DNA of 35,010 nt, taken from positions 1 through 35,010 of the forward strand of contig PCCU01000043.1 in NCBI GenBank assembly GCA_002732015.1, written 5' to 3'. Position numbers and translations under genes: made by a program. Below the pieces are notes generated by a model that saw only the letters and a program-made list of their open reading frames with translations, did not search any database and was not told the DNA's origin. Source of the DNA: Candidatus Pelagibacterales bacterium (lineage in GTDB: Bacteria > Pseudomonadota > Alphaproteobacteria > TMED109). Below are positions 7,759-16,968 of this stretch, one piece after another. Each line of letters begins with the position of its first letter. Within the stretch, counting starts at the first letter, position 1.

Positions 7759-10236
7759 ATGAAATATTTAATTTTTTTAATCTTCTTTATTTACTCTTTA
7801 GCTATTTCAGAAGAAAAGCTCGGAACAGTAGAAGTAATAGGTATATCTCCTTTGCCAGGTATTTTAATTGAAAAAAATAAGCATCCAAGCTCCTCGCAAT
7901 CTATAAATCAAAATGAAATTAAAAAAAACCTATCTAAAACCTTAGCGGATATTATGAATGAAAATCTTTCAGGTGTAACTGTAAAAGATGTACAAAATGG
8001 AAGTTTTCAAAAAAACCTTGATTACAGAGGTTTTACTGCATCCCCTCTTTTGGGTGAGTCACAAGGCATCACAGTATATTTAGATGGGGTACGTATAAAT
8101 GAAAGTTTTGGAGATACCGTTCAATGGGAACTTATTCCAGAATATGCAATAAAAAAAGTTGATTTAATGAGTTCTAATCCTGCTTTTGGCCTTAATGCCT
8201 TAGGAGGATCAATTGCTTTAACAACAAAAAAGGGACTAGATTACAAAAATGAAGAACTTTATTTAAACAATACAGTAAGGGTTGGATCATATGCCTACCA
8301 CTCTGAAACCTTTGAATTTGGGACAGGAACCGAAGATACAGGACTTTACACTTCATTAGAAAAAGCAAGTGATGGAGGATGGAGAGACCATAGTAAAGGA
8401 AAAATTGCAAGATTTTTTAGTAACCTTGAACATGAAAAAGAAAATTATAATATTAATTTTTCTATTTTGGGAGGAGATACTGACTTAAATGGTAATGGAG
8501 TTACTCCTGTAGAACTATTACATGTTGATAGAGCATCTGTTTTTACCTGGCCTGATAATACTACTAATAAAGTATTGATGATGACGGGAACAGGAAATTA
8601 CTATACTGAAAATGACTCAATACTAACTGCAAATATTTATGTGAGAAGATTATTTAGAAATACTTTTAATGCTGATGAAGTAGATGCAGAGGAATGTGCA
8701 GAGGATGTAGCAGCTGATGCTAACGAACTTCAGAGTGATTATGGATTTGATGACTCTCCTTTATGTGGAGAAGATAATTCAACTGGAGATTACGGTGTTA
8801 TTTTGGACCAAAATGGAAATGCTATTGAATCAAATGATAACATTAGAAAGTATGGTTTATTAAATAAAACATTTACTACTACCACAACAATAGGTGGAGC
8901 CTTACAATATGATACCTTCAAGAATCTATATAACAGAGAAAACCAAATATCTATGGGTTTTTCTTATGACCAGGCAAAGTCTTATTACAGGTCAGGAGGA
9001 TTTTTAGGTATGCTAACTAACGAAAGAACTGTTGAACCCCTTTTTAATAGATTTGACCAACCTATTGAACTAGTAGCTGAACAGGAGCATACGGGAAATG
9101 GTGGTGATCCAGATGAAAAAGAAAGAGGAGACGTAGGGCCAGCAGAAGTTACTGGAAAATTAAATTTGTATGGAGCATATATTAGTAATACTTTTAAATA
9201 TGACGAACAAACTACCTTCTCTACATCTGCTAGAGCAAACATTGCATTTGTAGAACTTATAGATAATTTTAAAACAAATATTTATACTAGAACTGCATTT
9301 GTTAATGGTGACCATAGATATTTTAGATTTAACCCTTCAGTAGGTTTTGTTCGAGAGTTATCTGATAGCACTTCATTACTTGTAAATTATAGGGAAGCTA
9401 ATAGAGCACCATCTCCAGTAGAATTAGCATGTGCTGATCCTGGAGCTCCATGTAGACTTCCTAATGCATTCGTAGCTGATCCGCCTTTGGAACAAGTAAT
9501 AACTAGGGCAGTAGAAACAGGCTTGAGAGGTGTTTATAATATTAATAAATTTAACATTAATTGGAGCTCTATAGGATATTTGACAAAAAATTATGATGAT
9601 ATTATCTTTGTAAGTTCTGGTACAGGATTATCATCAGGCTACTTTAAAAACTTTGGAGAAACTCAAAGATTAGGATTAGATTTTAGCTTAAATGCTTCTC
9701 ATAAAAATAGAAAAAATTGGTTTAAGGGTTTCACATTAAATTACTCTTTCATGCAAGCTTCATTTCAGTCAGCACATACATTACCAGCAGCTAACCACCC
9801 TAACTCAACAAATGATGTAGAAGCAGGAGACATTATACCTGGAATGCCTAAACACAAGATTAATGCTAATTTTACATATGGTTTACAAGAAGACTTGAAT
9901 ATAACAGGCGGGCTTACTGGAGCTACTGGAGTTTTCTTGAGAGGAGACGAATCAAATCAATTAAATAAAACTTCTCCTTATGTTGTTTTCAACTTACAAT
10001 CAGAATACTCACCAAAAAAAAATATCAATTTTTTTGCAAGACTTGAAAATGTACTCAATAGTAAATACGAAACAATGGGAGTTTTAGGCGAAGCAGCTTC
10101 AGATGAAGTAAATGTACCTATAGCAGAGTTAGGAGATACAGGAAATGGCGATACTGCGGTAGGACCATTAGACCCAAACTTCTTGTCTCCTGGACAGCCA
10201 AGAAGCTTTTTTTTAGGCATTAATATTAGGTGGTGA
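7759..10236 (+). CDS. TonB-dependent outer membrane receptor (substrate unknown)
   Basis: Signal peptide, plug domain (DIMNENLSGVTVKDVQNGSFQKNLDYRGFTASPLLGESQGITVYLDGVRINESFGDTVQWELIPEYAI...NPAFGLNALGGSI), C-terminal beta-barrel (FFARLENVLNSKYETMG...SFFLGINIRW). Confidence 0.93.
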   Translation: MKYLIFLIFFIYSLAISEEKLGTVEVIGISPLPGILIEKNKHPSSSQSINQNEIKKNLSKTLADIMNENLSGVTVKDVQNGSFQKNLDYRGFTASPLLGESQGITVYLDGVRINESFGDTVQWELIPEYAIKKVDLMSSNPAFGLNALGGSIALTTKKGLDYKNEELYLNNTVRVGSYAYHSETFEFGTGTEDTGLYTSLEKASDGGWRDHSKGKIARFFSNLEHEKENYNINFSILGGDTDLNGNGVTPVELLHVDRASVFTWPDNTTNKVLMMTGTGNYYTENDSILTANIYVRRLFRNTFNADEVDAEECAEDVAADANELQSDYGFDDSPLCGEDNSTGDYGVILDQNGNAIESNDNIRKYGLLNKTFTTTTTIGGALQYDTFKNLYNRENQISMGFSYDQAKSYYRSGGFLGMLTNERTVEPLFNRFDQPIELVAEQEHTGNGGDPDEKERGDVGPAEVTGKLNLYGAYISNTFKYDEQTTFSTSARANIAFVELIDNFKTNIYTRTAFVNGDHRYFRFNPSVGFVRELSDSTSLLVNYREANRAPSPVELACADPGAPCRLPNAFVADPPLEQVITRAVETGLRGVYNINKFNINWSSIGYLTKNYDDIIFVSSGTGLSSGYFKNFGETQRLGLDFSLNASHKNRKNWFKGFTLNYSFMQASFQSAHTLPAANHPNSTNDVEAGDIIPGMPKHKINANFTYGLQEDLNITGGLTGATGVFLRGDESNQLNKTSPYVVFNLQSEYSPKKNINFFARLENVLNSKYETMGVLGEAASDEVNVPIAELGDTGNGDTAVGPLDPNFLSPGQPRSFFLGINIRW

Positions 10237-10251
10237 TTAAAATAATTTTTT

Positions 10252-11049
10252 GTGACAAAAAAAATTAAAACTATGATTTTTTATAGGGCTATATTAATTT
10301 TTCTTTTTCAAAAAAATAGTTTTTTTACTTCAGTTATTATTCATAGTGTACTTTTAATTTTCGTGATAAATTTTATTAGTTATAAACCTAATTTACCTTT
10401 ACAAAATAATAACTCAATATCTGTACAACTTTTCAATCAGAATAATAAAAATATAGAAGAAATAAATGATGCGAAAAAGTCTTTTACGCCAAAAAAAATA
10501 TTAAAACCTGAAATTACTTCAAAAGATTTAGATTCTATAAATGAAAAAAATAATAACAATATGAAACAATCTAAAAATTTAATTAAAAATGTAAAGAAAG
10601 CAGACAAGAAAAATAATTTTATTATAAAAGATAAGCAGTCAAGGAGAAAGAATATACCTGAAAGTCGAAGCTTTAATGATAATACAAACAAAGAACTTAG
10701 CGAAGAAACTAACAGCTTATTAGAACCAGCAGTAGAAGAGAATAATTATTTAGAGTTATTAGAAGATTACAAGAGTTACTTAAAAAATAAAATTCAGAAA
10801 GAGGCCTCCATATACTATCCAAAAATTTCTATAAGAAAGCGAGAAGAGGGTAATGTTGAAATAGTATTCTCCCTTGATAAGGAAGGAATAGTTAAAGAAG
10901 TTACTGTAGGAGATAATACTAATGCTTCAAAAAGAATAATAGACTCCTTGACTAAAGTATTAAAAAATAAGATTGTTAAATTTGAAAAAAACGAAATACT
11001 AAAAAAAACTAATACTTTTTCAATTATAATCGTATATAAATTAAAATAA
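10252..11049 (+). CDS. TonB-like energy transducer (GTG start)
   Basis: N-terminal TM helix, charged linker, C-terminal TonB domain: YPKISIRKREEGNVEIVFSLDKEGIVKEVTVGDNTNASKRIIDSLTKVLKN...FSIIIVYKLK. Confidence 0.8.
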   Translation: MTKKIKTMIFYRAILIFLFQKNSFFTSVIIHSVLLIFVINFISYKPNLPLQNNNSISVQLFNQNNKNIEEINDAKKSFTPKKILKPEITSKDLDSINEKNNNNMKQSKNLIKNVKKADKKNNFIIKDKQSRRKNIPESRSFNDNTNKELSEETNSLLEPAVEENNYLELLEDYKSYLKNKIQKEASIYYPKISIRKREEGNVEIVFSLDKEGIVKEVTVGDNTNASKRIIDSLTKVLKNKIVKFEKNEILKKTNTFSIIIVYKLK

Positions 11050-11459
11050 TGCTTAATGAAATAAAAAACCATGCAGATAACCTTAATCAGATTTTAGAAA
11101 TTGAAGGTGAAGAAGGACAATTTGAATATTTAATTGATTATGGGAAAAAAGCTAGTTGCTTTTTGGAAAGTGACAGAAATGAAAAAAATCTAATGTCTGG
11201 ATGCCTAGCAAAAGTGTGGCTAAAAAGCTATAGAAAAAATGAGAAAAATTACTTTGAAGGAGATAGTGACGCTTTAATTGTCAGAGGCCTAGTAAAAATA
11301 ATAGCAGAAGCTTTTTCGGGACTAAGCACTGAAGAAATTAAAAATGTTAGACACGATATAGTTAATCAATTAGGATTAGGACCAAGCTTGTCTGCTAGAC
11401 GACAAGTTGGAATGATGGCAATGATTGACCATATAAAAATAATTTCTAAGGCAAAATAA
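11049..11459 (+). CDS. sufE: SufE family cysteine desulfuration protein
   Basis: FEYLIDYGKKA, MSGCLAKVWL (acceptor Cys), GLSTEEI, LGLGPSLSARRQVGMMAM. Coupled to the upstream gene (TAATG). Confidence 0.92.
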   Translation: MLNEIKNHADNLNQILEIEGEEGQFEYLIDYGKKASCFLESDRNEKNLMSGCLAKVWLKSYRKNEKNYFEGDSDALIVRGLVKIIAEAFSGLSTEEIKNVRHDIVNQLGLGPSLSARRQVGMMAMIDHIKIISKAK

Positions 11460-11462
11460 TAA

Positions 11463-11753
11463 TTGCTTATATTTTTAAAAAAAATTTTTAAGACTAATTC
11501 AGTTTACCAGCTAATAATTGTCTTCTTAGTTTTTGCTATTAGTGGAAGCTTATCTGTATATGTCTCAGAACCAGTTCTAAACCTTTTAAATTATAAAGAA
11601 TATGTATCTAATAAAATAATTCAAATTTTTTTAAGACTACTTATTATTTTTCCAATTTATCAAATTATTTTGTTAGGAGTGGGGGCTATTTTTGGAGAGT
11701 TTCAATATTTTTGGAACTTTGAAAAAAGATTCTGGAAAAGATTTAAAAAATAG
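11463..11753 (+). CDS. DUF6787-like small membrane protein (TTG start)
   Basis: Two TM segments, ISGSLSVYVSEPVL... and GAIFGEFQYFWNFEKRFWKRFKK at the C-terminus; family match by recall. Confidence 0.6.
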   Translation: MLIFLKKIFKTNSVYQLIIVFLVFAISGSLSVYVSEPVLNLLNYKEYVSNKIIQIFLRLLIIFPIYQIILLGVGAIFGEFQYFWNFEKRFWKRFKK

Positions 11754-11789
11754 TTATTTTATTTTTTTAGATCTGATACTATTAAATTT

Positions 11790-11946
11790 ACATTTGGTGT
11801 TCTGTAAAAAGAAGTAAAAGGGAATATGGTTTAAATCCATAACTGTCTCCGCAACTGTAAATGGTGCAAAGTTTTTCTAAAGTCCACTGGAAAATTTCTG
11901 GGAAGGAAGAAAATACTAGCCGTAAGTCAGGAAACCTGCCAAATGT
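11790..11946 (+). promoter_or_regulatory. Cobalamin (AdoCbl) riboswitch aptamer
   Basis: Terminal stem ACATTTGG (11790-11797)/CCAAATGT (11939-11946), GGGAA..., CTGTCTCCGCAACTGTAAATGGTG, CCACTGG, GGGAAGG and B12 box GCCGTAAGTCAGGAAACCTGCC (11919-11940); upstream of a BtuB-like gene. Confidence 0.97.
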
Positions 11947-11990
11947 GGTCTAGCTTGCGTCGGAGGTTACGTTGAAAGCGCGATTTTATC

Positions 11991-12036
11991 GTTCATGACC
12001 TTATTTTTAAAAAACTGAAAGGAAAGGTTCATGAAT
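11991..12036 (+). promoter_or_regulatory. Putative start-codon-sequestering hairpin (riboswitch expression platform)
   Basis: GTTCATGACCTT (11991-12002) pairs with AAGGTTCATGAAT (12024-12036) with one bulged T; the stem contains the ATG at 12031 and the loop contains AAAGGA (likely SD). Confidence 0.65.
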
Positions 12037-13860
12037 TTTTCAAAAATTATTTTTTTCATAATTATTTTTTTAATAACAAAAAACGCAATGGTTCAAGATA
12101 AATTAGGAAGTATAGTAGTAACTCCTAATAGATCTCTAGTTGAATTAAATAAAGTAGGATCATCTGTATTAATGATTAATAAAAGACAAATTGAGAGTTC
12201 TGCTGCTACAACTACAAGTGGTGTGTTACAAGAATTTGGAGGATTTACTGTTTCTACTAAAGGAAATAAAGGAACTGATCCAAGTTATTTTAATAGAGGA
12301 TTATCAAGAAAATATATAAAAGTTTTAGTGGATGGTATGGATTTATCAGATATCACTTCAACTCAAGAAGAGCCAACATATATTGACAATTTGAATCTAA
12401 TTACCGTTGACAATATTGAAATTTTAAATGGATCGCAAGGGACTCTATATGGAGGAAACGCAATAGGAGGTGTAATAAGCATAAACTCCTCATTTCCTGA
12501 TAAATTTGGATTTAAAGAAACTAACTATTTAGAGGCAGGGTCATATGGTTCTATAAAAAACTCCAACTCCCTTAGTTATGCAAATGAAACATTGCAACTA
12601 GTTATTAATTTAGGGGGTGAGAGGTCGACTGGCTATAATAGTTTTATTGACACAGAATTAGCCCCAACAGAAAAAGATGGCTATTACTTGTATGGGTCAA
12701 ATTTTTTATCGAATTTTATACTTACAGATAATATAGAAGCTAACTTTAATGGAAGGTTTTATAAGCAACATAATCAATATGACAATAATTTTTCCTATCC
12801 TGGAGATAGTTCTTTATATTATAGAGATGATAAACTTTATGCCTTACTTTTTGACCTGACTTATTCTCAAAGAAATGTAAGTCATAAGATAACATTTCAA
12901 CCTACCTACACTACTAGAATAAATACAAGTGGAGCTAGCTACGAATATGATGGGAGAAAAAATAAATTAGAATATATAATTTCTAGTAATTTATTTGGGA
13001 TAAATTTTTTATCAGGCCTTGATTACCTTAAAAAAAGTGCTGATATGAATGGATTATTAGCTGACAAAGAAATTCATTCTATTTTTTCTGAATTTAGATT
13101 TAAACTATTAAATTCTACAAATGTTGATGCTTCTATTAGAAGAGAATACGACAGTCAGTATGATACTTTTGATACAGGAAGAATACAGTTTAATAATAAT
13201 ATATTTAAAAATGTTATTTTTAGAGGAAGTATTGGAACAGGATATAGAACGCCTACACCATACGAGCTATATAGTTCATATGGAAATACTAACTTGACTC
13301 CTGAGAAATCTATTACCTATGATTTAGGAAGTGAAATAAGCTTTAATCAAAATTCTAGTAAATTATATTTTGGTGCTTTTGAAACTAAAGTAGAAGATAT
13401 AATCAAGTATGCTGCTTCTAAATACAGACAATCAACAGCAAATCTTAAAACACATGGATCTGAAATAAGGTTTAAAACTGCAATTTATGATTTTTTTACT
13501 ACAAGTATGAATTACACAAAAACTCATGGAAAAGAAAATGATGGTGATAGCATAACTTTAGTTCCTAAAGATAAAATTGTATTTTCTTTGAACTATGAGC
13601 CAAGGAAAAATATAAATATTAATACATATTACTTATTTCAAAATAAATCTAAAGATACTAAATATAATGAATTGCCTGTTTATAGATCATTAAATTTGAA
13701 TGCAAGCTATTCATTTCAAAAACACGCAAAAGCTTTTTTAAAATTTGAGAATCTTTTAGATAGGGATAACATAGTAAATAGAGGCGGAGGAACGTCAGAA
13801 AATCTTGGATATAGAAGCCCTGGACTCTCTATGTATTTAGGAATAAAGTTTGAAAATTAG
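12031..13860 (+). CDS. btuB: BtuB-like TonB-dependent cobalamin receptor
   Basis: Plug and barrel: LGSIVVTPNRSLVELNKVGSSVLMINKRQIE, VLVDGMDLSD, VDNIEILNGSQGTLYGGNAIGGVISI, C-terminal YLGIKFEN; downstream of a B12 riboswitch. Confidence 0.85.
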   Translation: MNFSKIIFFIIIFLITKNAMVQDKLGSIVVTPNRSLVELNKVGSSVLMINKRQIESSAATTTSGVLQEFGGFTVSTKGNKGTDPSYFNRGLSRKYIKVLVDGMDLSDITSTQEEPTYIDNLNLITVDNIEILNGSQGTLYGGNAIGGVISINSSFPDKFGFKETNYLEAGSYGSIKNSNSLSYANETLQLVINLGGERSTGYNSFIDTELAPTEKDGYYLYGSNFLSNFILTDNIEANFNGRFYKQHNQYDNNFSYPGDSSLYYRDDKLYALLFDLTYSQRNVSHKITFQPTYTTRINTSGASYEYDGRKNKLEYIISSNLFGINFLSGLDYLKKSADMNGLLADKEIHSIFSEFRFKLLNSTNVDASIRREYDSQYDTFDTGRIQFNNNIFKNVIFRGSIGTGYRTPTPYELYSSYGNTNLTPEKSITYDLGSEISFNQNSSKLYFGAFETKVEDIIKYAASKYRQSTANLKTHGSEIRFKTAIYDFFTTSMNYTKTHGKENDGDSITLVPKDKIVFSLNYEPRKNININTYYLFQNKSKDTKYNELPVYRSLNLNASYSFQKHAKAFLKFENLLDRDNIVNRGGGTSENLGYRSPGLSMYLGIKFEN

Positions 13861-13880
13861 AATTAAAATTTAATAAAATT

Positions 13881-14411
13881 ATGATAAAATTAATTATGTC
13901 TAATACTTTAATAAGGAATTTCATAGTAATAAGCTTTATATCAATTCTTATCAGTAGGTTAATACCTCATCCTCCTAACTTCACTACAGCTATTGCTGTA
14001 GCATTTTATCTTCCTGCACTTTTTGGATTAAGATATGTATTTTTGACTCTAACCGCATTCATATTAAGTGACCTAGTGATAGGAATACATAATTTACTAT
14101 TTTTTACCTGGGGCAGCATTATATTTATAGGTTTCTTTTCAAAGTATTTTAAAAATTATTTTTTAAGACTTATAGGCGTTATGGGTAGTTGTTTGATATT
14201 TTTTATTATATCCAATTTTGGCGTTTGGTTTTTAAGCAATACTTACAGTAGTGATCTCTCTGGTCTTATAGCCTGTTATGTAATGGGATTACCTTTTTTA
14301 CAAAACAGTTTGTTTAGCAGTATAGCAATTGCAGTTTTTATTGAGTTTTTAATAACGATGAAGTCTTCTAAAATTTATATATCCAAAATTAATAAAAAGT
14401 TTTTATATTAA
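13881..14411 (+). CDS. DUF6580-type, ECF S-component-like membrane protein, candidate cobalamin uptake component
   Basis: SRLIPHPPNFTTAIAVAFYLPALFGLRY, LSDLVIGIHN, FFIISNFGVWFLSNTYSSDLSGLIACYVMGLPFLQNSLFSS; multi-TM; 20 bp downstream of btuB. Confidence 0.65.
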   Translation: MIKLIMSNTLIRNFIVISFISILISRLIPHPPNFTTAIAVAFYLPALFGLRYVFLTLTAFILSDLVIGIHNLLFFTWGSIIFIGFFSKYFKNYFLRLIGVMGSCLIFFIISNFGVWFLSNTYSSDLSGLIACYVMGLPFLQNSLFSSIAIAVFIEFLITMKSSKIYISKINKKFLY

Positions 14412-15877
14412 TTTTTTGTAACCCACTCTGGTAAAACCATTAGATTGTAATTAAAAATATGATTCAATATTATCAGGCTTACTGAAGTAACAATAAAAAC
14501 AGAAATGATATTGAGAGGTAATCCTGCTTTTATCATATTATTAATCTTTACTTTTCCACTCCCAAAAACTACAGCATTTGGTGGAGTAGCAATAGGGAGC
14601 ATAAATGCGCAGCTTGCTGCTATAGTGGTAGGTATTACGAAAACTAGAGGATTAACTTCAAGTCCTATTGCAAAGATAATCAATATAGGTGAGAAAGTTG
14701 CTACAGTTGCAGTATTAGAATTAAGTTCCGTTAAAAGTATGATTAAGGCCACAGCAATAAATATCAATAAATAAATATCTAATCCGTTTAAGTAATTAGA
14801 GAAAGAACCTATCCACTCAGCTAATCCTGAAACTTTGATTGCTCTCGAGAGGGCTATTCCGCCGCCTACTAAAAATAATACTCCCCAAGGAATCTTATTT
14901 GCAGTTTCCCAGCTACAGGCTCTTTTATTTGACCCGTAAGGAATTATAAATAAAAGCAATGCTCCTAATATACCTATTGATGTATCATTCAAGGTTAAAT
15001 TAAATTTATCGTTTAAAGTTTTTCTAAAAATCCATAGGGTAGCAGTCAAAAAAAATATGAACGCTACAACTTTTTCAGTAGCACTTGATTTTCCAATTTC
15101 TCTTTTCATTTTTATAAGAGTATTCTCTAAAGCATCTGATTTCTTAGAAGACACTTTAAATATTATTCTTGTCAGAAATAACCACACTATTGGTATTAAA
15201 ATAGTAACAACTGGAAGTCCTATAATAAGCCAGTCTATAAAACTTATTTTATAACCATAGGTATCACTAAGAATACTTGCTAACATTATATTTGTTGGAG
15301 TACCAATTAAAGTGGCAGTGCCTCCTATAGAAGCAGCGTAAGCAATTGATAATAATAAAGGTATTGCAAAATCCTTGTTATTTACATTATTTTGACTAGT
15401 AAAAAATGCTATAACAGAAGTTGCAATGGGTAGCATCATTATTGTTGACGCAGTATTACTTACCCACATACTTAAAGCGGCGGTAGTAAACATAAATCCA
15501 GCTATAATTTTACTCGGGCTTGTACCAGAAAAACTTAGAATTTTTAAGGCTATTCTTTTATGCAAACCACTGTCCTCCATAGCAGATGCTATTATGAAAC
15601 CTCCTAAAAACAAAAGAACAAGGGGATGTGCATAAGATGCTGCTACCACTTTTAAATCAAATAAACCTAGGAGAGGAAATAGTAAAAGTGGCACCAATCC
15701 TGTAGCATAAATAGGTATAGCTTCAGTTACCCACCAAATGGTCATCAGAATAGCTACGCCTGCAGTTAACCAAGAAATTTTATCTAAACCCTCTGGAGGT
15801 GAAGCTATATTAAAAAATAAAAAAACTATAATTCCAAGTATTAACCCTAATAATGAAATATTTTTTTTATCTAGCAA
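14408..15877 (-). CDS. SLC13/DASS family anion (dicarboxylate/sulfate-type) permease
   Basis: WWVTEAIPIYATGLVPLLLFPLLGL, SNTASTIMMLPIATSVI, IGGTATLIGTPTNIML, ELNSNTATVATFSPIL, SCAFMLPIATPPNAVVFGSG. Confidence 0.93.
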   Translation of the reverse strand: MLDKKNISLLGLILGIIVFLFFNIASPPEGLDKISWLTAGVAILMTIWWVTEAIPIYATGLVPLLLFPLLGLFDLKVVAASYAHPLVLLFLGGFIIASAMEDSGLHKRIALKILSFSGTSPSKIIAGFMFTTAALSMWVSNTASTIMMLPIATSVIAFFTSQNNVNNKDFAIPLLLSIAYAASIGGTATLIGTPTNIMLASILSDTYGYKISFIDWLIIGLPVVTILIPIVWLFLTRIIFKVSSKKSDALENTLIKMKREIGKSSATEKVVAFIFFLTATLWIFRKTLNDKFNLTLNDTSIGILGALLLFIIPYGSNKRACSWETANKIPWGVLFLVGGGIALSRAIKVSGLAEWIGSFSNYLNGLDIYLLIFIAVALIILLTELNSNTATVATFSPILIIFAIGLEVNPLVFVIPTTIAASCAFMLPIATPPNAVVFGSGKVKINNMIKAGLPLNIISVFIVTSVSLIILNHIFNYNLMVLPEWVTKN

Positions 15878-15888
15878 TTGTAATTAAA

Positions 15889-16968
15889 CTAATTATCTAA
15901 GTAGCCTAAAGATTTCCAAGTTTTGTAATTTTCTCTAAATGTTTGAAGAGAATTCCACGCTGCTTTAAAATCTTCATCTTTAGCACTTTCTTCCTCTACA
16001 ACTTCAAGCCAAGCTTTTTTTAATGTATCTAGAATTTCATCATTCCACTTATGAATTTTTACTCCCTTATTTTCTAATGATGCTAATGCTTCTATTTGTA
16101 TTGCCTCTCCTTCTGCTACTCCATGTCTCATATTATCTCCACACACACTTTCTATTTGTGCCTGTTGCATTTCAGAAAGATTATTCCATTTATCCATATT
16201 TACCATTAATTCAAATAAAGTCGATTGTTGATGCCAGCCAGGAAAATAATAATGCTTTGCTACCTGATAAAATCCAAGATTTAGATCAACTGCAGGCATT
16301 GAAAATTCTGTAGCATCGATAGTCCCTAATTCCAAAGCCGGGAAGATATCACCGCCAGCAATCAATTGTGTAGAAACTCCAATCTTTTCCATTACTTTAG
16401 CCCCAAGACCAAAAAAACGCATTTTCATTCCTTTCATATCTTCTAAAGATTTAATTTCTTTTCTAAACCAACCTGATGCCTCGGGTGCTATAACTCCACA
16501 AAAAATACCTTTGATATTATGCTTCTCATAAATTCTTTCAAATAATTCTTTCCCTCCTCCAAAGTATAACCAAGCCATATATTCACTAGCAGAAGGACCA
16601 AATGGAACGGCAGCGAATAATGGCAATGCAGGAACTTTTCCTGCCCAATATCCAGGAGTAGACCAGCCTGCGTCCACCGAACCTGATGAAACAGCATCAA
16701 ATACTTCTAATGCTGGAACTAACGCTCCAGGCTCAAAAAACTTAATTTGTATATTTTTACCTGATACCTTAGATATTTGATTTTGAAACCTTATTCCCAT
16801 TGTTCCTAATTGGGTTAAAGAACCGGGAAAAGTACTGGCCATTTTCCATCTCACCTTTTTACCTATCTCTTCTGATTGGCTTCCATCTAAAGATTTATTT
16901 TCCTTATCAGAACATGATATTAAAATTAACGACAATAAAAATATAAGAATTTTTGATAGCTTTAACAC
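15889..16968 (-). CDS. DctP/FcbT1-type TRAP substrate-binding protein, predicted lipoprotein (GTG start)
   Basis: Signal ending LILISC (lipobox), then WKMASTFPGSLTQLGTMGIRFQNQISKVSG...FFEPGALVPALEVFDAVSSGSVDAGWSTPGYWAGKVPALPLFAAVPFG...FFGLGAKVMEKIGVSTQLIAGGDIFPALELGTIDATEFS. Confidence 0.92.
   Translation of the reverse strand: MLKLSKILIFLLSLILISCSDKENKSLDGSQSEEIGKKVRWKMASTFPGSLTQLGTMGIRFQNQISKVSGKNIQIKFFEPGALVPALEVFDAVSSGSVDAGWSTPGYWAGKVPALPLFAAVPFGPSASEYMAWLYFGGGKELFERIYEKHNIKGIFCGVIAPEASGWFRKEIKSLEDMKGMKMRFFGLGAKVMEKIGVSTQLIAGGDIFPALELGTIDATEFSMPAVDLNLGFYQVAKHYYFPGWHQQSTLFELMVNMDKWNNLSEMQQAQIESVCGDNMRHGVAEGEAIQIEALASLENKGVKIHKWNDEILDTLKKAWLEVVEEESAKDEDFKAAWNSLQTFRENYKTWKSLGYLDN

Noticed and set aside
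8192-10220. Minus-strand ORFs 8192-8410, 8985-9242, 9978-10220
   Set aside because: Antisense shadows of the TonB receptor gene.
10437-11072. Minus-strand ORFs 10437-10691 and 10815-11072
   Set aside because: Antisense to the TonB gene; Phe/Leu/Ser-rich composition is expected from complementing Lys/Asn-rich coding sequence.
14505-16313. Plus-strand ORFs 14505-14774, 15057-15254, 15426-15635, 16023-16313
   Set aside because: Antisense to the DASS permease and DctP-like genes; hydrophobic content mirrors the sense strand.
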